Part shown: piece by piece, positions 8,446-17,219 of the stretch
How positions within the stretch are numbered: position 1 is the first letter of the stretch
Layout of the letters: each line of letters begins with the position of its first letter
Source of the DNA: Rhodococcus sp. OK302
Lineage (GTDB): Bacteria; Actinomycetota; Actinomycetes; Mycobacteriales; Mycobacteriaceae
Assembly: GCF_002245895.1 (NCBI RefSeq)
Contig: NZ_NPJZ01000001.1
Span: forward strand, 3,260,501 to 3,324,500
DNA length: 64,000 nt
Direction of reading: 5' to 3'
Notes under the pieces: generated by a model
Databases searched by the model: none
What the model saw: the letters and a program-made list of their open reading frames with translations, nothing else
Told to the model about the DNA's origin: nothing
Made by a program: the position numbers and the translations under genes

Positions 8446-9959
8446 CTTCTGAAAGCACACAAGGTAATTCGACACGGACTGACGTGCTCATCCTCGGCGC
8501 CGGATTCTCCGGCCTCGCGGCGGCCGCGACGATCTCCCGCGCGGGCGGACTCGACTATCTGATCCTCGAACAGGGCGACGACGTTGGTGGCACCTGGCGC
8601 GAGAACACCTACCCCGGGTGCGCGTGCGATATCCCGTCACCGCTCTACTCGTTCTCCTTCCGGCAGAACCCGGGCTGGCGGTATCTCTTCGCGCCGCAGC
8701 AGGAGATCCTGGAGTACCTCCGTGACACGAGCGCCGAGCTTCGGATCACCGAGCGTATTCGTTTCGGCGCCAAAGTTATCGGTGCAGTCTGGGACGAGCA
8801 AGACGGTACCTGGACGGTCGAGACGGCGGACGGCTCGGTGTACCGAGCGCGATTCCTGGTCTCCGCAATGGGACTACTTCACCACGCTTCCTACCCGAAG
8901 CTGCCCGGCCTCGAAAACTTTCAGGGCCCGGTCTTCCATTCCGCGCACTGGGATCACTCGTGCGATCTCGAGGGTAAGAAGGTGGCCGTCGTCGGCACCG
9001 GGGCGAGTGCGATCCAGTTCGTTCCCGCAATCGTCGACCAAACCGCAACGCTCACGCTCTTCCAGCGGACCGCCCCGTGGATCGCCCCCAAGTTCAACCG
9101 CGCGTTCAGCGAGGAAGAACGAGAAGAGATGCGCCGCAACCCGATCAAGCGATGGAACCGACGCGCTCGTCTGTTCTGGATTCACGAGAAGCGTGCCAAG
9201 GGATTCGTTTCCGATACCTCGAAGATGGGGCCCACCAAGGCGTTGGCGTCGGGTAACCTCGCGAAGCAGATCAGTGACCCCGAGCTGAGGGCAAAACTTA
9301 CCCCGGACTACGAGATCGGTTGCAAGCGACTGTTGATCTCCAGCGACTACTACCCGGCACTCGCCAAGCCGCACGTCGACGTCGTCACCGCCGGCGTCGG
9401 AGAGGTTCGCGCGCAGTCCGTAATCGACACGGATGGAACCGAATACGATGCCGATGTCATCATTTTCGGAACCGGCTTCGATGCGCAGAACAGCCTCAGC
9501 CGGGTCCCGATTCGCGGACGCGACGGCGTCGCACTCGGTTCGCAGTGGGCGTCGGGCCCCGAGGCGTATCTGGGGACGACGGTGGCAGGATTCCCCAACC
9601 TGTTCCTGCTGTGCGGCCCGAATACGGGCCTCGGGCACAACTCGCAGGTTTTCATGATCGAGGCCCAGGCCAGGTACATGAGGCGGTGCCTGCGATACGC
9701 CGGTCGCCGAGGCGTGATCGAGGTGCGTCAGGATGCCCAGGACCGCTTCAACCAGTTTCTGCAAGGGAGGCTCTCGTCGACCGTGTGGCAGGCCGGCGGC
9801 TGTAAGAGTTGGTACCAGGATCCCGTCACCGGGCGTAACACGCTCTTGTGGCCGAAGTCGACGTTGTCGTACTGGCTGCGCACTCGCTTCCTTCGGCGGA
9901 CCGATTACCTCCGGAGCGTGACCACCACAACTACTCAGCAGTCGGTGACTGCCGGCTAG
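8442..9959 (+). CDS. Flavin monooxygenase, type I Baeyer-Villiger type
   Basis: A 505-residue NAD(P)H- and FAD-dependent monooxygenase. The first Rossmann motif GAGFSG is at 19-24. The family signature GGTW with YPG and a later D spans about 49-63. The Baeyer-Villiger fingerprint FxGxxxHxxxWD fits exactly at residues 160-171. A second nucleotide motif (GTGASA) is near 187. Such enzymes insert oxygen next to a ketone to give an ester or lactone, although N- or S-oxidation is also possible. The flanking SDR and esterase support the ketone-to-ester role. It is translationally coupled to the upstream hydrolase. Confidence 0.92.
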   Translation: MTSESTQGNSTRTDVLILGAGFSGLAAAATISRAGGLDYLILEQGDDVGGTWRENTYPGCACDIPSPLYSFSFRQNPGWRYLFAPQQEILEYLRDTSAELRITERIRFGAKVIGAVWDEQDGTWTVETADGSVYRARFLVSAMGLLHHASYPKLPGLENFQGPVFHSAHWDHSCDLEGKKVAVVGTGASAIQFVPAIVDQTATLTLFQRTAPWIAPKFNRAFSEEEREEMRRNPIKRWNRRARLFWIHEKRAKGFVSDTSKMGPTKALASGNLAKQISDPELRAKLTPDYEIGCKRLLISSDYYPALAKPHVDVVTAGVGEVRAQSVIDTDGTEYDADVIIFGTGFDAQNSLSRVPIRGRDGVALGSQWASGPEAYLGTTVAGFPNLFLLCGPNTGLGHNSQVFMIEAQARYMRRCLRYAGRRGVIEVRQDAQDRFNQFLQGRLSSTVWQAGGCKSWYQDPVTGRNTLLWPKSTLSYWLRTRFLRRTDYLRSVTTTTTQQSVTAG

Positions 9960-10029
9960 TGCACTGTTCGTTTTTTGTTCGATCCGACCCAAGCGCGCCC
10001 CGGCCGCACCTTTAATGAAAGGTTCTGCA

Positions 10030-11655
10030 ATGTCGACGATTCCCGAACTACTACACCGCAACGCCGAGCAGTACGGAGACATGCCAGCGCTGTCCCACGA
10101 CGGACGCATCCTGACTTGGAGCGAGACCCGGACCCGTATCGCCCAGATCGCGCTCGGACTGTCCCGGCTGGGAGTGAGCAAGGGTGATCGCGTCGCGATC
10201 ATGATGTCCAGTCGCCCCGAACACTGGTTGACGGACCAGGCGCTCGTGCATCTCGGTGCGCTTCCGGCGACGGTGTACGGCACGATGCCGTCCTCCCAGA
10301 TTGCGTACGTCGCCAACCACAGCGGGGCCAAGGTAGCCGTACTTGAAGGTGCCGGTGAAGTCGAACGCTGGCTGCCGGTTCTCGACCAGTTGCCCGCGCT
10401 CGAGCGTGTCGTCGTATTCGATCCCGAGGCCTGTGTGGCCGACGACGAACGCTTCGTGAAGTGGTCGGACGTCGTAACGGACGAGACGGACCTCGACACG
10501 TTCGAGGCCGGTTGGCGGGAGATCACCGCGGACGATCCGGTGACACTGATTTACACCTCCGGCACCACCGGCATCCCCAAAGGCGTGCTGCTCACTCACC
10601 GCAACGTAATCGCCAACGCCGAGGCTTGGGATGCCGGGGCGCCAATACCCCAGCATTTCCGCAGCGTCTGCTATCTGCCGTTGGCGCACATTGCCGAACG
10701 TATGATCTCGGTCTACATGGCCATCCACAAGGCTGGCTACTTGACGTTCTGTCCCGACCCGAGCCAGTTGGTCGGCGTACTCCTCCAGACACGCCCGACC
10801 AGCGTCTTCGGCGTCCCCAGAATCTGGGAGAAACTTGCCGCAGCACTGCGTGCTCGACCGGGGTCATCGCTCGCTGACGTCGGCCTCGACCAGGTCACCT
10901 GGGCATGCAGCGCCGCCGCGCCGCTGCCGGTGGACGTACAGGAATACTTCCGGGAGCAGGGAATCGCGATCATCGAAGCCTGGGGGATGACCGAAACCAC
11001 CGGCGTCGCCACATCGACGACCGAGACCGACTTCCGCTTCGGCTCGGTCGGCAGCCCGATCCGGGGCACCGAAATCAAGCTGCTCGAAGACGGCGAACTT
11101 CTGGTGCGTGGTCCGATCGTGGCGTCGGGATACCTCCAGGACGACGGATCCGTTCTCCCCGTCACCGACGATGAGGGCTGGATGCACTCGGGTGATATCG
11201 GACGGATCGATGAGGACGGACACCTCTACATCATCGATCGCAAGAAAGACCTGATCATCACGTCGGGCGGAAAGAACATTGCCCCGGCCGCGCTCGAGGC
11301 GCTGCTGACCAAGCATCCCTTGGTCGGTCAGTCGTTGGCCTACGGTGATCGTCGGCCCTACGTTGTCGCCCTGATCGTGCTCGACCTGGATGCGACGACG
11401 GCGTGGGCGGCTTCGCAGGGAATCGTCGTCGCCACGCCATCAGAGCTGGCTTCGCATCCGGGCGTAGTCGCGGAGATCGACCGCGCGGTGGAGATCGCCA
11501 ACCAGGATCTCGCTCGGGTGGAACAGATCAAGCGCTACCGGGTGCTTCCGACGGAGTGGACTCCGGAAGGCGGCGAAATGACCGCGAGTTTGAAGATCAT
11601 GAGGCGCGTCGTCCATGAGAAGTACGGCGACGTGTTCGACGCTCTGTACGCGTAG
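10030..11655 (+). CDS. Long-chain acyl-CoA synthetase (AMP-forming)
   Basis: A 541-residue ANL ligase of the long-chain (FAA1-like) branch. It has YTSGTTGIPKG near residue 174, EAWGMTETTG near 315, and HSGD followed by DRKKDLIITSGGKN near 380-415. The C-terminal catalytic lysine is probably in SLKIMR. It differs from the ligase at 2991-4511 in its long-chain-type insert, so the two are not recent duplicates. The ATG at 10030 has GAAAGG upstream; the ATG at 10015 lacks a ribosome site. It is the last gene of the SDR, hydrolase, monooxygenase, ligase run, after a 70-base gap, and probably activates the acid released from the ester. Confidence 0.92.
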   Translation: MSTIPELLHRNAEQYGDMPALSHDGRILTWSETRTRIAQIALGLSRLGVSKGDRVAIMMSSRPEHWLTDQALVHLGALPATVYGTMPSSQIAYVANHSGAKVAVLEGAGEVERWLPVLDQLPALERVVVFDPEACVADDERFVKWSDVVTDETDLDTFEAGWREITADDPVTLIYTSGTTGIPKGVLLTHRNVIANAEAWDAGAPIPQHFRSVCYLPLAHIAERMISVYMAIHKAGYLTFCPDPSQLVGVLLQTRPTSVFGVPRIWEKLAAALRARPGSSLADVGLDQVTWACSAAAPLPVDVQEYFREQGIAIIEAWGMTETTGVATSTTETDFRFGSVGSPIRGTEIKLLEDGELLVRGPIVASGYLQDDGSVLPVTDDEGWMHSGDIGRIDEDGHLYIIDRKKDLIITSGGKNIAPAALEALLTKHPLVGQSLAYGDRRPYVVALIVLDLDATTAWAASQGIVVATPSELASHPGVVAEIDRAVEIANQDLARVEQIKRYRVLPTEWTPEGGEMTASLKIMRRVVHEKYGDVFDALYA

Positions 11656-11661
11656 TGAGGT

Positions 11662-11686
11662 GGCCCCGGGGATGTACCCCGGGGCC
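11662..11686. terminator. GC-rich hairpin between convergent genes
   Basis: A perfect 10-bp GC-only stem (11662-11671 with 11677-11686) with a 5-base loop lies 6 bases after the ligase stop and before the convergent GH5 gene. It has no T-run, but such hairpins commonly end transcription in high-GC actinobacteria. Confidence 0.55.
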
Positions 11687-11719
11687 GATTCAGATGAACT
11701 CGCTGCAGTTGTCGGTATC

Positions 11720-14131
11720 TCAAATTCCGGAGGCGTGAACCTCGTACTCCCCGGTGGCGCAGCCGGTCAACAGTTGGCCGCCGGGAACCGGAGTGATCTC
11801 GAGATTGTCGATGCCGAACGTGTCGGTACTCGACCCTCCGGTGCCGATGGGGCTGGGGAACCAGACCTCGAGTCGGCAACTGCCGTCGCCGGCGGTGCCA
11901 GTCAGGTCCAGCCGGTCACCCTCGGCTTCGAGGTGCGTGATCCGGCCCGGCGCAAGTCTCGGGTAGGCGCGCGTGAGTTGTTCCAGCAGTGCCGTTTTGC
12001 GCGGAGCATCTTCGCCGGTACTGCAGAGGATGGGCATGAGTCCGTCGCCCAGTTCCTGGATGCCGTTTTGGGGATCGCCGCAGGACTGCTTCCAGACCCA
12101 GTACGCGCCACCCTGAATATGGGCGTCCTGCGCCTTCGTGAAGCGAGCCGCCTGGTCGACAAGATCGTCACCCCAGAACCCCCACTCGCCGCTCCAATAC
12201 GGGACGCCGTACATCCGTGCCACTCGCTCGGCGAGGGTGAAGCCACGCTCGATGCTCACGATGGTCGGCAGGCCCAAAGATGCGTCCATCGTGATCGACT
12301 CGGCGTACAGGTGAGGCGAAAAGACGATGTTGCGATCATCGGTGAATCCGGGGGGCGGGCCGCTGTCGAAGCCGAGGCCGGACCACAGGATGCTCGGCTC
12401 GAAGTAGACGATCTGCTCGGCGCCCGCATCGCGGATTGCGTCGATGGTCCGGTCGTAGAACTGGCCGAGCAGCAATGACGAAGTGAGCGGGGCACTTTCG
12501 CCGAAGTTCGGCTCGTTGAACAAGTCGTAACCGGCGACGGCGGGTTCATCCTTGAACTTGCCGGCCAGCATGGACCACGCATTCACCAGCTGATCCTGGA
12601 CGCCGTCGGTGTTGTAGAAGAAGTTGTTGAACGCGCGGCCACCCGCCGGCGAGATGTCGCGGCCGGTGAACTGGCAGCGCGGCGCACCATCGGTGATGGT
12701 GGCCCACTCGGGAGCGCCGTCGTAGCCCCACATCGGCGAGGTGCCGGGCCGGCAGCTGACGTCGTCGGGAGAGGGTGCCGCTGACCAACCGTCCTGATGC
12801 ATGTCCAGCACCGTGTACAGGCCGTGTGCCTTGGCTTGCGCGACGGCGGTCCGGATTTCTTCGAGGTACGCCTCGTCGTAATGACCGCGCTGCGGTTCGA
12901 GGGAGGACCACGACAGCGCAAGGCGGACGACGTTGAATCCGTCTGCTGCGATGCCGGCGAAGTCTTCTTCGGTCAGCGGCACCGTCGACGGGACCTCGGG
13001 GCGGGGCGCGTAGAAGTCGACGAGTTGGTTCACGTTCACACCGCGCAACAGGACCTGGCGGTCTGCCGTATCGGTGATCGTGTCGCCCGAGACGCGAAGG
13101 GGGAGTAGAGCACCAGTCTCGGCGGCAGCGATCGCTTCAGTAGTGACGGGTGGTGCAGGTTCGGTATCCGCAGACGCGAGGAATGGCACCGCAACGACGA
13201 CGGCGGCCATGACAAGCGCGCCGGCTCCCACCAATTCTGCCCGCCGAGCCCGGGAGGCTTCCGTGGCAGGCTGCGCCGAACGACGCTGCGCCCACACTGC
13301 CGCGAGTCCGACGATCCAGCCGACGCAGGCTCCGTAGGAAATACCGTCCGCGAGCCGGATGTACGTAGCCATCAGCGGCCAGAGATCGCCGGCGAAGCTG
13401 TCGTCGGTGATCAGGCCGACCAGTGAGGCAGCCAGTGCGAGCACCGCGCCGGCTCCCATCGCCGCGAACCACCCGGAGAGGAATGTTGCAGCGGTACCGC
13501 CGCTCACCCGCCGGCCGAGAAATCGTTGGCAGGCGATTGCGCCGAGGACCAGCACAACAACCCCGCCGACTGCGGCGACAAATCCGTTGAGCACATTGGG
13601 TGCCGGCATCCACCGGTCGTACGGAGCGCCCACCCACCACTGCCCGGCAAGGAAAGGTGCGAGGGCGCCGAAAGCCAAGGCCCCGAACCGAACTGACGGA
13701 GCTGTGGCGAGAATGTCGGGTAGTTCTCGTCGGCGTCCGGCTACCGTCACGACGCCCGCCACGATCAACGCGGCTGGAATCGCCTTGGCGAGGGCGAATC
13801 CGCTGCCCCACGCCGCTGCCCCGAGATTTCCGGTTGCCACCAGCGACATGGCGAACTTGGCCAGCAGCACTGCCAGCATGACGCTGGACGTGGTGGCCGC
13901 GAACAACCATCGGGATGCCGCGATCGAGCGAACCGACCACCAGGTGACTCCGAGCAGCACCGGCAGGTAGACGACGAAGGGTGCGATCTGCCACGGCGCG
14001 TTGATCGGCCAGAGATGAGCGCCCGTCCACCCGAGCAAGCTCAACAAACCGCTGGGATCTGCGGCCGCTTGGATTATGACCAAGAGGGCCAATACGGCGG
14101 TGGCGAGCCACGCCAGGCGATGTGGGGACAC
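11720..14131 (-). CDS. GH5 glycosidase (endoglycoceramidase-like) with N-terminal polytopic membrane domain
   Basis: An 803-residue protein in two parts. Residues 1-325 contain about eight to nine hydrophobic segments, with short arginine-rich loops. From about 345 comes a GH5 catalytic domain whose strands read like rhodococcal endoglycoceramidases (LLRGVNVNQL, VLDMHQDGWS). The acid/base glutamate is E540 in FNEPN and the nucleophile E649 in SGEWG. After about 700 comes a short beta-rich tail. Secreted endoglycoceramidases have a signal peptide and about 490 residues in all, so fusion to a multi-span domain is unusual. The enzyme domain would face the outside if the membrane part ends Cout. 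Its substrate might be a glycolipid; that is an inference. Confidence 0.87.
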   Translation of the reverse strand: MSPHRLAWLATAVLALLVIIQAAADPSGLLSLLGWTGAHLWPINAPWQIAPFVVYLPVLLGVTWWSVRSIAASRWLFAATTSSVMLAVLLAKFAMSLVATGNLGAAAWGSGFALAKAIPAALIVAGVVTVAGRRRELPDILATAPSVRFGALAFGALAPFLAGQWWVGAPYDRWMPAPNVLNGFVAAVGGVVVLVLGAIACQRFLGRRVSGGTAATFLSGWFAAMGAGAVLALAASLVGLITDDSFAGDLWPLMATYIRLADGISYGACVGWIVGLAAVWAQRRSAQPATEASRARRAELVGAGALVMAAVVVAVPFLASADTEPAPPVTTEAIAAAETGALLPLRVSGDTITDTADRQVLLRGVNVNQLVDFYAPRPEVPSTVPLTEEDFAGIAADGFNVVRLALSWSSLEPQRGHYDEAYLEEIRTAVAQAKAHGLYTVLDMHQDGWSAAPSPDDVSCRPGTSPMWGYDGAPEWATITDGAPRCQFTGRDISPAGGRAFNNFFYNTDGVQDQLVNAWSMLAGKFKDEPAVAGYDLFNEPNFGESAPLTSSLLLGQFYDRTIDAIRDAGAEQIVYFEPSILWSGLGFDSGPPPGFTDDRNIVFSPHLYAESITMDASLGLPTIVSIERGFTLAERVARMYGVPYWSGEWGFWGDDLVDQAARFTKAQDAHIQGGAYWVWKQSCGDPQNGIQELGDGLMPILCSTGEDAPRKTALLEQLTRAYPRLAPGRITHLEAEGDRLDLTGTAGDGSCRLEVWFPSPIGTGGSSTDTFGIDNLEITPVPGGQLLTGCATGEYEVHASGI

Positions 14132-14254
14132 TGGTACTTCCGTTCACTGAGGGGTGATTGCCGAGCCTATAGGGCTGATGGCCTGCGGATACCCCGAACT
14201 ATACGATTGTCCAGTTTGAGAAACATCGGTGATGCCCACTCACCGGGCATCAGA

Positions 14255-14292
14255 AAGCCCCTGACGTCGCGTGGTGGCGTCGTCAGGGGCTT
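14255..14292 (-). terminator. Hairpin terminator after the phosphotransferase gene
   Basis: A 12-bp perfect stem (14255-14266 with 14281-14292) lies just beyond the minus-strand phosphotransferase stop, followed on that strand by a short TTTCTG stretch. A second small hairpin (14231-14237 with 14245-14251) follows. The rest of the gap to the GH5 gene shows nothing else. Confidence 0.6.
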
Positions 14293-14306
14293 CTAGGTTT
14301 GACGCG

Positions 14307-15329
14307 CTAGGCGTCGGCCAACAATTGCTCGAGCCGGTGCTTGCAGAACGCGGTGATGTCCATGTGCTCACCGAGTTGCAGGTGAGTGGACAGGCGCAGC
14401 AGGGGCAGTGAGAGTTGCACTGCCGCCAGCACCTCGTTGAAATGCAGGTTTTGGACCTTCCATCCCGTCAGCTCCTCGTATCGAGCGACGGTTTCCTCCC
14501 GGGTTGGGGTGCCGGGAAGGGCCGGGTGTCCCTCGAACTCGCTGCATGCCCAGTCCAGGAATACCAGCCAGGCTAGGTCGGCCTCGTGGTCGCCCAGGTA
14601 TGCCATCTCCCAGTCGAGCACTCCGGAGACCTCGAGATCCTGGTTGTAGAGGATGTTCGACATGCGTGCGTCGCCCCAGACAAGAGTCACGTGCTCCGGC
14701 TCGTAGATATTGTCCTTGAGCCAGGCCAGGGCCTTCGTGAAGATGGGCGGGAGGTCCGGCGCCGCCCACGGCAGCGCCGCGTCGAAGTAGTTCACGGCCT
14801 GTTCGACGGGAGTAGTACCGAACTTGGGGTACGCGAGAAATCCGAGTTGAAGTTCGGCTGGGTCCAGGCGGTGAATCTGCGCGATGGTTTCGACGCACTC
14901 CCACCACATCTTCGCCCGGCCGGCTTCATCGGCCTCGAAGTAGTTTCCGGCGGTGTGGTACGACGGAAAGTCGCTGGGGGCCTCGGCATTTGCGATGCGA
15001 TCCATCACGTAGTACGGGGTGCCGAGCGGGTTGTCGCCTTCCTCGATCCAACGCATGTGGGGGACTGTGAGGTCGGTCGGTTCGAGGCGTTGCGCCACCA
15101 GGAACTGGCGGCGAAGGTCGTAATCGGGGAACAGGGAAACTTCGGGCGGGCGTCGGAAGACGAATCCCGACGACTCGTAGGTGGAGCCTTCGAGATCGAA
15201 CAGGTATGTCTCCGTGGAGAATCCGCGTTCGGTGCGCTTGAAGTTGACAATCTTCGCGTCCTGAGCGCCCGGGATGCGTTCCCGGACAATGGGTTCGAGG
15301 GCGGCCGCGAGTTCCTCGGGGCGATACGA
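14307..15329 (-). CDS. APH-family phosphotransferase, 5' end frameshifted or start unclear
   Basis: About 340 residues of an aminoglycoside-phosphotransferase/choline-kinase fold. The catalytic motif is W-G-D-A-R-M-S-N in place of the usual HGDxxxxN, followed by the metal motif LDWE, so both key aspartates are kept. Coding continues well upstream of the GTG at 15098, through a normal N-lobe with G-F-S-T-E-T-Y-L-F. It stays open up to the TGA that ends the gene upstream, in the same frame and without any ATG, GTG or TTG. An ATG at 15337 overlaps that TGA by eight bases but is one frame off. A single missing base near 15325 would explain this. The part from 15098 on (263 residues) lacks the N-lobe. 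Members are often found with acyl-CoA dehydrogenases; the substrate is unknown. Confidence 0.75.
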   Translation of the reverse strand, partial: SYRPEELAAALEPIVRERIPGAQDAKIVNFKRTERGFSTETYLFDLEGSTYESSGFVFRRPPEVSLFPDYDLRRQFLVAQRLEPTDLTVPHMRWIEEGDNPLGTPYYVMDRIANAEAPSDFPSYHTAGNYFEADEAGRAKMWWECVETIAQIHRLDPAELQLGFLAYPKFGTTPVEQAVNYFDAALPWAAPDLPPIFTKALAWLKDNIYEPEHVTLVWGDARMSNILYNQDLEVSGVLDWEMAYLGDHEADLAWLVFLDWACSEFEGHPALPGTPTREETVARYEELTGWKVQNLHFNEVLAAVQLSLPLLRLSTHLQLGEHMDITAFCKHRLEQLLADA

Positions 15330-16475
15330 TCAGCCATTGTTCTGACCGGTTCGGTTATTGCTCCAGTCGGTGTAACCGTAGCGAGGGTTGACGCCCATGA
15401 AGACCATCTCGACCAGACCGTATCCGACCTTGTCGCCCATCTTGACCTCACAGAGCGTCTCGGACAGCATGCTGACCTGGCTGATCTCGTTCAGGTCGGA
15501 GAGGTCGACGTCGAAGCTGTCGCTGAAGTCCTTGCCGCGGTACATGCCTGACGCGTAGCCCTTGTACTCGTCGTAGCCTGCGAGTCCCGGCCAGAAGTCA
15601 CATACGGGCTTGACCTCGATGACGTCCGTGGAGCGGTCAGCGCGGTGCACGGTGAACGTGCCGGACTTGACGACGCGGAGGTCGTCGCGGAAGTCCAGGT
15701 CGTGCTCGACGTCGATGATCGGTAGCGGGTCCTTGCCGGAATCGATCGGGAAGAGCACCTCGCCCTCGAACTGCCAGCGCTCACCGGTGTGGGTCTCGCG
15801 CTGCGCGAAGTGCACCACTTCGTCGTCGAACTGGAAGATGCCCATGTAGTAGAGGACGCCGGCGGGTACCTCGGAGGGCTGCATGTTCCCGCCCTCGGTC
15901 AGGCTGCCGCCGCCGCCGCCGTGGCGCACGCCCCACGAGTGGTCGCGGCCGAACCACCAGTTGTCGGGGTCGATTTCGATGCGCTCGCCGTCGATCTCGA
16001 TCCAGCCGGTGATGGTGCCGTTCTGGTAGAACCGGCGCGCGTCCTCGCGGACCCGTCCGCGGCTGCGGTGGAAGGCCGCGGTCTGCTCATAGACCGGGAA
16101 GTCGCCGGTGAAGTCGAGTTGCAGGCTGAGGCCGTGTTCGTTGGCTTCGACGGTGGAGCTCACCTTGCGCAGAGGCTCGACGATTTCGTAGGTGTACGGC
16201 CCGACGCTGAACGCGTTCAGGGCTCCGGTCTGCGGGTTCAGTTCGGTAGACAGGCGGACGACGCGAGCCTGCTCGCCCTTGCGGGTGACCATCGCATAGG
16301 CGTCGAGGACGTTGCGGTTCGGGTATTTGGCGATGCCGGTCATGATGCTGATCTCGCCGGTTTTGTCGAAGCCGTACATCACGATGCGCTCGGTCCAGCG
16401 TAGGTCGCTCTGCGAGACGTGGTCGAGCGTGGTGGGGAGTTGGTGAATGAGCAATTCGTCGTGCGGAGTGATCAC
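15330..16475 (-). CDS. Uncharacterised actinobacterial protein (DUF7064/DUF7065-like)
   Basis: A 381-residue soluble protein with no signal peptide, rich in beta strands and tryptophan (for example NWWFGRDHSWGVRHGGGGG near 195-213). It resembles a family common beside steroid and fatty-acid genes in rhodococci and mycobacteria, possibly of a two-lobed lipocalin-like (AttH/CrtC) fold. The fold guess and the domain name are from memory. The start is a GTG with AAAGG six bases upstream. It is followed without any gap by the phosphotransferase reading frame, so the two probably work together. No catalytic residues are recognisable. Confidence 0.7.
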   Translation of the reverse strand: MITPHDELLIHQLPTTLDHVSQSDLRWTERIVMYGFDKTGEISIMTGIAKYPNRNVLDAYAMVTRKGEQARVVRLSTELNPQTGALNAFSVGPYTYEIVEPLRKVSSTVEANEHGLSLQLDFTGDFPVYEQTAAFHRSRGRVREDARRFYQNGTITGWIEIDGERIEIDPDNWWFGRDHSWGVRHGGGGGSLTEGGNMQPSEVPAGVLYYMGIFQFDDEVVHFAQRETHTGERWQFEGEVLFPIDSGKDPLPIIDVEHDLDFRDDLRVVKSGTFTVHRADRSTDVIEVKPVCDFWPGLAGYDEYKGYASGMYRGKDFSDSFDVDLSDLNEISQVSMLSETLCEVKMGDKVGYGLVEMVFMGVNPRYGYTDWSNNRTGQNNG

Positions 16476-16528
16476 TGCCGGACCTTTCGATAAGTGAACG
16501 GGTGAAGTCGATGAACTGAAGCTAATCT

Positions 16529-16553
16529 ATTACGGAGCACACCGCAACGTAAT
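16529..16553. promoter_or_regulatory. Inverted repeat in a divergent gap (candidate TetR operator)
   Basis: ATTACG (16529-16534) and CGTAAT (16548-16553) form a perfect inverted repeat with a 13-base spacer. It lies midway between the divergent starts of the 381-residue protein and a TetR gene. That is where an autoregulating TetR protein usually binds. Confidence 0.4.
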
Positions 16554-16577
16554 GGTTTCGGTGAAATTCGTCAGGTA

Positions 16578-17219
16578 GTGTCCGCGAATGTGGATGAACG
16601 CAGAGATCGTCGTAGTGGCACCGCTGGAGTAGGGCGACCCCGTGACCCGCAGGTAGACCTGGCAATTCTCGCTGCTACCCGGGAATTACTGGCTGAGGAC
16701 GGCTATCAGAAGACCACCATCACCGCGATCGCGCGACGGGCGAACCTGGGTACCGCTGCGATCTACCGACGGTGGGCAACCCGGGAATCGATCATCGAAG
16801 ACGCGGTTTTCGGTATGCAGGACTCCGCATTGCCGGTCACTACCTCGAACCTGCGCGACGATCTGGTCACCTGGACGCGATGGTTTCTCACGCAGGTTGC
16901 AGAACCCGCGACCCGTGCCGCTATCCCGGGTTTGCTCTCTGCCTATCACCACGAGGACGGGGCCTACGAAAGGCTGGTTCATCGGTCCGAGGATCCGGCC
17001 CGACATGCGTTGGCCGATCGTGTGCGCAGCGAGTTCCCCGAGCGTTCCGATGCGGACATCGTTGCCGGCGCCGATGTTGCCTTCGACTTCCTGGTCGCTG
17101 CCACCATCATGCGCGGGCTTACCAGTGGTCTCGCCGGCGCCGATGCGTTCTGCACCCGTACCGCCGGCTCGTTGCTTCTACTGATTACGGAGACTCGCGC
17201 TGAGCCCCACGGGAATTGA
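16578..17219 (+). CDS. TetR-family transcriptional regulator
   Basis: A 213-residue TetR protein with the helix-turn-helix at about 35-75 (ITAIARRANLGTAAIYRRW) and the C-terminal type seen in AcrR-like regulators with an R-x-x-R-G-R-P-R-like N-terminal arm. It starts at GTG 16578; a second GTG at 16590 is possible. It is divergent from the DUF/phosphotransferase pair and probably controls it through the inverted repeat between them. Its last 35 bases overlap the end of another TetR gene on the opposite strand. Confidence 0.85.
   Translation: MSANVDERRDRRSGTAGVGRPRDPQVDLAILAATRELLAEDGYQKTTITAIARRANLGTAAIYRRWATRESIIEDAVFGMQDSALPVTTSNLRDDLVTWTRWFLTQVAEPATRAAIPGLLSAYHHEDGAYERLVHRSEDPARHALADRVRSEFPERSDADIVAGADVAFDFLVAATIMRGLTSGLAGADAFCTRTAGSLLLLITETRAEPHGN

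Noticed and set aside
8874..10526. Minus-strand open frame of 550 codons opposite the monooxygenase and ligase
   Set aside because: It spans two genes with strong motifs and is a product of high GC.
15005..15451. Minus-strand frame of 148 codons that contains the ATG at 15337
   Set aside because: Its translation is serine- and arginine-rich without similarity to phosphotransferases, while the adjacent frame carries the N-lobe.
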